Shown: positions 54,577 to 61,520 of the stretch, in pieces
Position numbering within the stretch: position 1 is the first letter of the stretch
Layout: every line of letters starts with the position of its first letter
Origin: Longitalea luteola
Lineage (GTDB): Bacteria; Bacteroidota; Bacteroidia; Chitinophagales; Chitinophagaceae
DNA: 64,000 nucleotides
Direction of reading: 5' to 3'
Assembly (NCBI RefSeq): GCF_017356035.1
Contig: NZ_JAFIQX010000007.1
Location: forward strand, 248,001 to 312,000
The notes under the pieces: generated by a model
The model's input: only the letters and a program-made list of their open reading frames with translations
The model's database searches: none
Told to the model about the DNA's origin: nothing
Made by a program: the position numbers and the translations under genes

Positions 54577-54957
54577 GCTGATGAATTTGAGGTGAACAAT
54601 ATTAAATCATAATCATAGTCAGGGTACTGATCAAGCAGCGGTCTCATACCAAGTACCTGAAGAATTCTTAACAGGGGAGGATTGAAGAATAAAGCAATAT
54701 GCTAAGGGGTATTTGCCAGGGATCCAAGCCAGCCAAGTATGCAGTTCGAAAGTTAGCGCTTAAAAATGAGACAATTGGCCGCAAGTAATTGCTGCATTAT
54801 GGTGACAAATGCCCTTTTAGGGAGGGGTTTCCGGGAATGAAGGTAATATTTGGCGACTGACTTACAAAAAAAGCAGGCGCGCGTTTTTTTATTTAAAGAA
54901 ATTAATTATGTAGTTGTAACAACGCTAACGCATAACTGTTTTTAGGTGGAAACACAA
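54577..54957. other. Promoter region of the orphan SusC gene
   Basis: About 380 bases with no gene I can support. They should contain the SusC promoter (minus strand). I found no clear TAnnTTTG element and no recognisable Fur-type palindrome by eye. Confidence 0.45.
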
Positions 54958-54989
54958 AAACACCCGGGCCGGTAGTCGACCGGGTGTTT
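54958..54989 (-). terminator. Intrinsic terminator of the siderophore operon
   Basis: AAACACCCGG (54958-54967) and CCGGGTGTTT (54980-54989) pair perfectly around a 12-base loop. Read on the minus strand, the hairpin is followed by TTTGTGTTT. It lies about 90 bp after the last gene of the operon. Confidence 0.85.
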
Positions 54990-55076
54990 CCAATTTTAAA
55001 AGATATTGGCTATTTTTTTCTGAAAAATTAACTACGCCAAAACTAAATAGCGAACCTGGATTTTTGAGTTAATGCA

Positions 55077-56444
55077 TTAAGCGGTGCTGATCGAAGTATA
55101 ATCTACCTTTCCATTCGGCGTTAACGGCATGGAAGGAATGTATTTTACCTGTACCGCCGTAGGATGAATATTCAGTTTATCTTTTAATGCCTGTTTGATA
55201 GTGCTTTCTTCCAGTTGCTCGTTTACATGTGATACCTGCAGCAATTTGTCATTGATGCCGGTGCAAACAACGGTTTGTCCACCCAGTCCGTTTTTCAGGA
55301 TCAGCTCCACCTCGTCGAGATTCAGGCGGGTTCCAAACAGTTTGATGATGCGTTTAATTCTGCCTGTTATATAATAGTATCCTTCATCGTCCTGGCGGGC
55401 TACATCGCCGGTGTACAGTTTGTTGCTTTCCTGCCAGGTGTTCAGGTCTGCCGGACTATTCGCGTATCCTCCAAATACATTAGGCCCATAATAGATAAGT
55501 TCACTTGTTTCCGGGTCTATTTCAAACCGGCCGTTCTTAACAGGCCGGCCGATGGAGGCCGCTTTGGTCAACAGATGTTCCTGGGGCAGAAATGCCATTC
55601 GGCCGGCCGCTTCTGTTTGTCCGTACTGGGCAATGAATTGTTTATGGTAGGTGTTGCAATAGCGAACGATCTCCTGCCGCAAAGCCTGGTTGAGAATGCC
55701 GCCCGTTTGGGTCATATACCGCAGCGACGGATGGTCCTTTTTAAAAAAACCGATGCGGTGCAAAGCTTCATATACATAGGGTACGCCGCCAATGGTACTG
55801 CAATTGTATTTGCTGAAATCTGTCCAGAATGCCGGCTGCAAAAGATCTTTGCTGGTGCATACTATAGTGCCTGCCGCCATGCAATTGGTGGTGAAAATGG
55901 ATAGGCCGTACACAAAAACAACCGGCACATTCAGCGGCACCACATCATCGTTTTTTATGGGCATGTAATCCAGGATCGACCAGGCATTCTGCACCAGGTT
56001 GTTGTCGCTTAATTTTACAAATTTCGGTGAGCCGGTAGTGCCCGATGTGCTTAACAGCATTTTGATGTTCGAATGGATTTGATGATCCGGCGGGTTTTTA
56101 CATTTTAATAGTTTAATGGTAGCAGAAACAGTTACAGTATTGTAGCCATATACTGCCGGGCGGGCCGCATCAAAGATGTAATAAGGCGAATAAAGTTCTT
56201 CCAGGTTTTGTTTGAAAGATGGATGCAATTGTGCGCTTAGCATTACAACGGTGAAACGGCTGTTCAGGAAATTCAACAATACTTCTACCGATCCAATTCC
56301 GTTGTCGCTATAAATAAACACCAGTCCCTGCCGGTCATCGATGGACAGGGACTGGTGAAATGATCGGATGCCAACTGCGTGTCCTGTTTGTGCATCAATA
56401 AAGAACAGGTCACGGTTCTTTTGAATGAGCTCGTATAATGACAT
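55077..56444 (-). CDS. AMP-forming acyl/aminoacyl ligase (ANL superfamily), stand-alone adenylation enzyme
   Basis: This 455-residue enzyme activates a carboxylic acid as acyl-adenylate. All core motifs are present: P-loop LLSTSGTTGSPKF (about 130-142), YGQTEAAGRM (274-283), YTGD (344-347), GRIKRIIKLFGTRLNLDEVE (361-380) and the catalytic Lys446 in TPNGKVDY. Only the C-terminal part is compact. It is the last gene of the siderophore operon, 76 bp after an acyl carrier protein, so loading that carrier is the obvious proposal. NRPS-independent siderophore pathways do not need such an enzyme, so it may add a fatty, aryl or amino acid unit. The substrate-pocket code cannot be assigned by eye. Confidence 0.88.
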   Translation of the reverse strand: MSLYELIQKNRDLFFIDAQTGHAVGIRSFHQSLSIDDRQGLVFIYSDNGIGSVEVLLNFLNSRFTVVMLSAQLHPSFKQNLEELYSPYYIFDAARPAVYGYNTVTVSATIKLLKCKNPPDHQIHSNIKMLLSTSGTTGSPKFVKLSDNNLVQNAWSILDYMPIKNDDVVPLNVPVVFVYGLSIFTTNCMAAGTIVCTSKDLLQPAFWTDFSKYNCSTIGGVPYVYEALHRIGFFKKDHPSLRYMTQTGGILNQALRQEIVRYCNTYHKQFIAQYGQTEAAGRMAFLPQEHLLTKAASIGRPVKNGRFEIDPETSELIYYGPNVFGGYANSPADLNTWQESNKLYTGDVARQDDEGYYYITGRIKRIIKLFGTRLNLDEVELILKNGLGGQTVVCTGINDKLLQVSHVNEQLEESTIKQALKDKLNIHPTAVQVKYIPSMPLTPNGKVDYTSISTA

Positions 56445-56454
56445 GGTTAATGCT

Positions 56455-56492
56455 AATGTGATAATTTGATAATGTGATAATTTGATAATGGA
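56455..56492. repeat. ATGTGATAATTTGATA short-word repeat
   Basis: AATGTGATAATTTGATAATG-like words repeat twice between the carrier-protein and ligase genes. The vocabulary matches the tract at 1188-1232. Confidence 0.55.
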
Positions 56493-56520
56493 AGGCAGCG
56501 AATTTGCAGGTAATAAATTG

Positions 56521-56766
56521 CTAACCTGCAGTTGTTACATTGTATTTTTGTAACAGCTCTTTTATTTTGGTTATACTGCCCATGGTGAGCACATCTTCCA
56601 TTTCGATGGTGATGCTATAAGCGGTTTCCAATTCAGTGACGAGTACCAGGTGCGATACGGAATCCCATTCCGGTATACTTTGGTATTCCAGCTCGTCGGT
56701 TATGTCGTTGGCGGTAATGCCAAATGCTTTGGCGATCACTTCCTGCAAATGTTGTTGTGTGTGCAT
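56521..56766 (-). CDS. Acyl carrier protein
   Basis: This 81-residue protein has a four-helix carrier pattern. The phosphopantetheine attachment site is Ser36 in PEWDSVSHLVLV, a DSxxHL variant of the usual DSL motif found in many stand-alone carriers of secondary metabolism. It is acidic, as expected. It lies between the MATE exporter and the ligase on the same strand, so it probably holds the acyl group activated by that ligase. No phosphopantetheinyl transferase is seen in the window. It is unlikely to be the housekeeping fatty-acid AcpP, which normally lies beside fabF. Confidence 0.88.
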   Translation of the reverse strand: MHTQQHLQEVIAKAFGITANDITDELEYQSIPEWDSVSHLVLVTELETAYSITIEMEDVLTMGSITKIKELLQKYNVTTAG

Positions 56767-56791
56767 AACGATTTTTTTTTATGGTTTGATA

Positions 56792-56855
56792 CTTATGTCT
56801 TGCGCCTTGAGCCTTGAGCCTTGAGTCTTAAGCCTTACGCCTTGCGCTTTGTACC
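56792..56855. repeat. CTTGAGCCTTGAG short-word repeat
   Basis: GCGCCTTGAGCCTTGAGCC, then GTCTTAAGCCTTACGCCTTGC and CGCTTTGTACCTTTACAC-type words (each slightly changed, about 8-bp period) fill the gap between the exporter and carrier-protein genes. Confidence 0.6.
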
Positions 56856-56856
56856 T

Positions 56857-58284
56857 TTACACTTTTATCTTTTTCCATTTCCCTTTTCTGAAAACGATGA
56901 TGCAGGCTATTGCCAGCACCAGCTCAGATATGAGAATGGCTATAAAAATGCCTTTAGGGCCGCAATTCAATCCAATACCCAGCAGCCAGGCGAGCGGTAA
57001 TTGGGTTATATAGAACATGAGAATGTACAGCAGCGATACCTGTTTAATGTCACCGGCGGCATTCAGTGACCGGGAGATCACCATCGTATAACCAAGCAGG
57101 ATATACGCCATGGAGATGAACCGTATATATAAGATGCTGTAGCTGATCACCTCTGGTACATCGGAGAACAGCGATACTACCGGCCGGGCAGCAAAAAACC
57201 AGAAAATGGCTACTGCTACCAGGTAACACATATTTACCGACCCGGCTTTCCATACCGTTTGTACCGCCCGTTCAGGTTGTTTCGCGCCGAGGTTTTGTCC
57301 GGTCAATACCCCGGCCGCATTCCCTATGCCCCAGGCAGGCATGGTGGCTACTGATGCCACCCGTTGCGCGATAATATAACCCGCCAAGGCATTGGGGCCG
57401 AAATGCGACACGATCTTGATCATGAACATCCAGCTCGATGCGGGTATCATGTATTGCAAGGTGCCGCCAGCGGCCTGTTTCATGATCTTTTGAATAATAA
57501 CCGGCACCAGCAGCAACTGTGCTTTCCCGATAGTGATAATTGTTTTACCCTTCAACAGGTACCAGGCCTGATATCCTACGCCTGCCATACGCGCAATGGC
57601 TGTTGCCAGCGCAGCACCTGTTAAACCCAATGGCGGCACAGGTCCCCAGCCAAGGATCAGCGGGGGACAAAGGAGGATATTGAGGCCATTTGAGATCCAA
57701 AGCGTGCGCATGGCCAGGGCCGCATCGCCTGACCCGCGAAAGATGCCATTAACGGCAATGCGCAGGATAATGAACAGTGTGCTGCCAAACATGATGCGGC
57801 AGAACAAACTGCCTTCATCGATTAGCGCTTGCTGTAAACCCATCCAGATCAAGATCTCGCGGTAAAACACACAGGAGACGGTACTAATAACCAGTGAAAT
57901 GGCCAGGCCGGTATAGATCACCTGCATGGCCGTGAGGCCTGCTGTTTTTGGTTTTTTCTCGCCAATACGTCTTGAGATAATGGAGGAAGCGGATACGCTT
58001 AATCCGATGGACACGGAATAAGCAAAACTGATCACCGATTCGGTGGTGCCTGCAATGGAAATGGCATGGGCGCCCAGTCTGCTTATAAAGAACAGGTTGG
58101 CGCAAACAAACAGCGATTCCATCACAAGTTCCAGTACCATGGGCACAGCCAGCAACAGGATCGACCGGTTAATGCCGCCCGTAGTAAACTGTTTTTCCTT
58201 TCCCGATATAGCCAGCTTCATCAGGTGGACGATATTGCCGCTGTAGTTAAAAGCCGCCTTTATTTTTTCTTTATACAATTTCAT
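56857..58284 (-). CDS. MATE-family exporter
   Basis: This is a membrane protein of about 475 residues with twelve hydrophobic segments and MATE features in both halves: GGINRSILLLAVPMVLELVM at the start, ISRRIGEKKPKTAGL, and the second-half QRVASVATMPAWGIGNAAGVLTGQNLGAKQP split by a proline. The start ATG 58284 gives MKLYKEKIKAAF and overlaps the end of the preceding synthetase gene by 14 bp. This indicates translational coupling and makes longer upstream starts unlikely. MATE pumps use Na+ or H+ gradients to expel small molecules. Within a siderophore operon it is best read as the exporter of the finished siderophore, which is inference. Confidence 0.92.
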   Translation of the reverse strand: MKLYKEKIKAAFNYSGNIVHLMKLAISGKEKQFTTGGINRSILLLAVPMVLELVMESLFVCANLFFISRLGAHAISIAGTTESVISFAYSVSIGLSVSASSIISRRIGEKKPKTAGLTAMQVIYTGLAISLVISTVSCVFYREILIWMGLQQALIDEGSLFCRIMFGSTLFIILRIAVNGIFRGSGDAALAMRTLWISNGLNILLCPPLILGWGPVPPLGLTGAALATAIARMAGVGYQAWYLLKGKTIITIGKAQLLLVPVIIQKIMKQAAGGTLQYMIPASSWMFMIKIVSHFGPNALAGYIIAQRVASVATMPAWGIGNAAGVLTGQNLGAKQPERAVQTVWKAGSVNMCYLVAVAIFWFFAARPVVSLFSDVPEVISYSILYIRFISMAYILLGYTMVISRSLNAAGDIKQVSLLYILMFYITQLPLAWLLGIGLNCGPKGIFIAILISELVLAIACIIVFRKGKWKKIKV

Positions 58285-60112
58285 GATTGTTGTAGGAGGA
58301 TACTTCAGGTGCCTGCTGTTTGATGGCATATAATGGGTTTTGCAAGGTGCCGCCTTTCCGGGGAATGGCAAAGCTGGTCTTTTCTTGGTACGCATTGCCC
58401 AATAATCGTACGCTGTTGATGTAAAACCGCTTGAACTCCGGCACGAACAGATCGTATTTTTCGAATTTCTGCACCAGCGCCGGGTGGGCCGCCTGGTACT
58501 CGAGTATTACATCATACACCAGTTGCCAGAATTCGTTTTCATGGTACCCGGCATAGGCATGCAACACATTACCCAGGTACCGGAAAAATGCGTCAAAAAC
58601 GCCCAGCAGGATAAACAACGGTACATTTTCCTTATTGGAAGAAGCGATCATGCCTTCCGCCAGTTCCCCGGGCAGTTTTTCCCTGGCTTCTTCTGTAAGC
58701 ACAATATCATCTACAAAATCCTTGATGATGATGCGTACAGGCACATCCTCTTTCAGCACCAGGATGATATTTTCTCCATGAGGAGTTACGCACAATGCAT
58801 GCTGGTAATAAATCTGTAATAATGGTTTCAAATAGGCGTTGAGGTAAGCGTGCATCCATGCTTCTGTAGTAAGGCCCGACCGTTTTACCAGTTCTCCCAC
58901 CAGGGAGTTGTTGTTTTCATCGACATATAACAGCGCAGCCATGGTAATGATGCGTTCACCGGGTTGCAGATATTTTGTCGCGCTTTCGCGCCACAACACC
59001 CCGAGATATTCTTTATACTGATAAGGCGGATCAACGATCGCATGATAGTAAGGATGTGTATAGCTCACTGTAGCCACTTCGCCCAGTAATACCAGGCCCA
59101 GTTGCCGGAGGTAGGCATCCTGTTGCAGCATGTTCAGCACCCAGCTGGTTACGCGGGGCGCAATGGCCATTTGTTTTGGTGAAAGCCCTCTTATATTTCC
59201 CGTGCTTAAGATAGAAATGGCGGTTTTGACGTAATGCTTCCGGGGCTGACTGTTATTATAAAAAGTGCGGATGCTTTGCTGCGGTGAGTAGCTGTCGCCG
59301 CTCATTCCCAGCGGTATGATCAGGCGGCTGGTTATGTCGGCGGCGTATTGCATCAACAGTTTGTTGTTCCATTGCCAGGGATGTACCGGAATGAATGTAT
59401 ATTCAGCCGGATCAACACCATAACCGGCAATGATGGCGTTGAATTCTGCTATGGTTGCCTCGCCCAGTTCCTGGTCGAAGAAAGATCGTTCCTGAATATG
59501 ATCCAGGCTGCGGAATGCAGCCCGGCTTCTATGCGCGGCAAGCCAGTTGAGTTGAATGGTCTGGTTTGCCTCTGGTGCATACCGCCTATAATCTTCATAA
59601 TTAAATCCCAGGCGGCTTTTATTAACGATCACCCAGGGATGACCGTCCATTTGATGTTCAACAGTCTGGTAATCGGCCTGTGCCAGCTGACCGGCTTTTA
59701 AGCGGCCTTTTGCCAACAGATAAGCATCGGCATACAGCGTGTGTAACAACTCTTCTACATAATGCGCCAGGGTAAATGAGCTTATGCCAAAAGTGTGTTG
59801 CAATTCAACGAAGAAGAGCGGCGCGTCAGTGGCAACGGCTGCTACGTCATTATCATGGCGTAGTATGCTGTCGGCTTCAATATGCCAGTAGTCGAGCTGC
59901 CGTTTATACCCTGCAAACGTATAATGAATATGAGCTTGATCGGTCGCTAACTGAAAACAGGTTCGGCCATCTTCATCTGCCGACAAGATCGCGGGTTGAG
60001 CTACCTGTTCGTGCATCAGTTCGGCCAGACTTTTCGCCAGCAGCCGGTTGTTCACTTTTTGCCAAACGTCTTTTTGAAGCGGGGCTGTGCCCGCCAATGG
60101 TGTAATGATCAT
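58271..60112 (-). CDS. IucA/IucC-family siderophore synthetase (NIS synthetase)
   Basis: This is an ATP-dependent ligase of about 613 residues that joins a carboxylic acid to an amine or alcohol, the key step of NRPS-independent siderophore assembly. Family landmarks, counted from ATG 60112, are GHPWVIVNKSRLGF (about 157-170), HPWQW (244-248), SIRT (280-283) and HGEN (445-448). IIIKDF (461-466) has Lys where many relatives have Arg in RDF. The last part is the FhuF-like C-terminal domain. A TTG at 60133 would overlap the preceding stop; ATG at 60112 is preferred. It differs clearly from the synthetase part of the fused gene at 61521, which has HQQN and FRDNQG. The two may therefore perform different condensations or differ in acid specificity. 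Confidence 0.93.
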   Translation of the reverse strand: MIITPLAGTAPLQKDVWQKVNNRLLAKSLAELMHEQVAQPAILSADEDGRTCFQLATDQAHIHYTFAGYKRQLDYWHIEADSILRHDNDVAAVATDAPLFFVELQHTFGISSFTLAHYVEELLHTLYADAYLLAKGRLKAGQLAQADYQTVEHQMDGHPWVIVNKSRLGFNYEDYRRYAPEANQTIQLNWLAAHRSRAAFRSLDHIQERSFFDQELGEATIAEFNAIIAGYGVDPAEYTFIPVHPWQWNNKLLMQYAADITSRLIIPLGMSGDSYSPQQSIRTFYNNSQPRKHYVKTAISILSTGNIRGLSPKQMAIAPRVTSWVLNMLQQDAYLRQLGLVLLGEVATVSYTHPYYHAIVDPPYQYKEYLGVLWRESATKYLQPGERIITMAALLYVDENNNSLVGELVKRSGLTTEAWMHAYLNAYLKPLLQIYYQHALCVTPHGENIILVLKEDVPVRIIIKDFVDDIVLTEEAREKLPGELAEGMIASSNKENVPLFILLGVFDAFFRYLGNVLHAYAGYHENEFWQLVYDVILEYQAAHPALVQKFEKYDLFVPEFKRFYINSVRLLGNAYQEKTSFAIPRKGGTLQNPLYAIKQQAPEVSSYNNHEIV

Positions 60113-60129
60113 AGTTTTTCGTTTATTGG

Positions 60130-61449
60130 TCAAATCGTATGGCTGTCTACCGGTAACAGTTCTTCTACTTTCTCTGTGCCGAAGGTCTGGAAGGCGATAC
60201 GCTTTTCAATGTGATATACTTCGCGGCCGGTTACTTTATTAATGATATGTGCATTGCGATAGGCGCCCATGCCCAGGTCGGGCGTTACAAAGCCATGGGT
60301 ATGCAGTTCAGCATTTTGCACAAATATTTCATCGCCGTTCACATCGATGGTGTAATCGCGCTGTACCTGGAATAAACCATCCGGTTGGCGGTTGATGCGT
60401 TCCGTTATGCCTTGCAGAAAAGCCGGTTCGCGGTATTTGTAACCCGTTGCCAGTACAACGTAGCTGGCCTGGCATCGATACGGTTCCTGTTGATCGGTTT
60501 CCGTGAAGAACAGCTCATACCTGTTTTTTTCCGCGGCCGTCGTGATCTTTTCCAGCCGCATGTTCGATCTGATGTTCACAGGGAGGGAAACATTGCCCAC
60601 ACTCATTTCGTATAACTGGTCAAATATGTCGTTGATAAGATCATAGTTGATGCCTTTGTATAATGAGTTCTGTTTCGACAATAATTGCTTACGCCTTTCT
60701 TCGGGCAGCTTATAGAAATAATCCACGTATTCCGGCGACGTTAATTCGAGTGTAAGCTTTGAATATTCCATTGGGTAAAAGCGGGGCGACCGGGTGAACC
60801 AGCTCAGTTGCAAACCCTGCGCCGTGGCCGGCAACAAATCCTGGAAAATTTCAGCAGCGCTTTGTCCGGACCCGATCACGGCCACTGACCCACTTTTCAG
60901 CAATTTGTTTTTGAAAGGCAGGTATTGCGAGGTATGAATGACACCGGGCAATTGGCTCCCATCGATGAAGGGCGGCATATATGGTTGCGTACCCGTTCCC
61001 AGGGCCAACCGTTCCGCATAAAAGGTTTCAGGACTGCCGGTTTTCGAACGCCGCACTGTTACCTCATACAGATCATTTACAAAATCAATGGCGATCACTT
61101 CATGGCCAAAGCGGCAGTTAGTCAATTGGGTGGCCACCCACTGGCAATAACAATTGTATTCTTTACGCAGAATGTTGAAATTCTCGCGAATATAAAAGGG
61201 ATAGATCCTGCCGGTGTGTTTACAGAAATTCAGGAAGCTGTATTTGTTGGTTGGATCGGCCAGGGTCACCAGGTCGGCCATAAATGGCACCTGCAGGGTA
61301 GCGTTGGGCAACATTAATCCCGGATGCCAGTCGAACGATTCAGACTGGTCGAAAAATAAGGCGCTTACACCTGCCACTGGTTCTATCAGGGCTGCCAGTC
61401 CCAGGTTGAACGGTCCAATGCCAATACCTATTAGGGAATATATTTTCAT
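60130..61449 (-). CDS. L-lysine/L-ornithine/diamine N-monooxygenase (SidA/IucD/PvdA family)
   Basis: This 439-residue FAD- and NADPH-dependent hydroxylase has an N-terminal FAD-binding motif GIGIGPFNLGLAAL (8-21). The substrate/flavin region is FDWHPGLMLPNATLQVPFM, in two parts around residues 39-57. The NADPH motif is VIGSGQSAAEIF (191-202), and VVLATGYKYREP lies near residue 330. It N-hydroxylates a primary amine to make the hydroxamate precursor. Whether the substrate is lysine, ornithine, cadaverine or putrescine cannot be told. No decarboxylase is seen in the window, but the operon may extend beyond its end. It ends 17 bp before the next synthetase start and follows the fused gene by 71 bp. 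Confidence 0.93.
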   Translation of the reverse strand: MKIYSLIGIGIGPFNLGLAALIEPVAGVSALFFDQSESFDWHPGLMLPNATLQVPFMADLVTLADPTNKYSFLNFCKHTGRIYPFYIRENFNILRKEYNCYCQWVATQLTNCRFGHEVIAIDFVNDLYEVTVRRSKTGSPETFYAERLALGTGTQPYMPPFIDGSQLPGVIHTSQYLPFKNKLLKSGSVAVIGSGQSAAEIFQDLLPATAQGLQLSWFTRSPRFYPMEYSKLTLELTSPEYVDYFYKLPEERRKQLLSKQNSLYKGINYDLINDIFDQLYEMSVGNVSLPVNIRSNMRLEKITTAAEKNRYELFFTETDQQEPYRCQASYVVLATGYKYREPAFLQGITERINRQPDGLFQVQRDYTIDVNGDEIFVQNAELHTHGFVTPDLGMGAYRNAHIINKVTGREVYHIEKRIAFQTFGTEKVEELLPVDSHTI

Positions 61450-61483
61450 TTAGTTTCTCTTTTTAAGGTTAATCTCATCTAAA

Positions 61484-61520
61484 CAAACGCAAAACGCTAA
61501 ACGCGGAACGCAAACCAGCG
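61484..61520. repeat. CGCAAAACGCTAAACGCG short-word tract
   Basis: ACGCAAAACGCTAAACGCG-like words repeat in the gap between the fused synthetase gene and the monooxygenase gene. The vocabulary is the same as CTAAACGCTAAACGCAAAACG at 25342-25362, written here as overlapping words. Confidence 0.55.

Noticed and set aside
55275-55904. 209-residue plus-strand frame
   Set aside because: It lies wholly antisense to the AMP-ligase gene, which has all ANL motifs. It has no start context or family features of its own.
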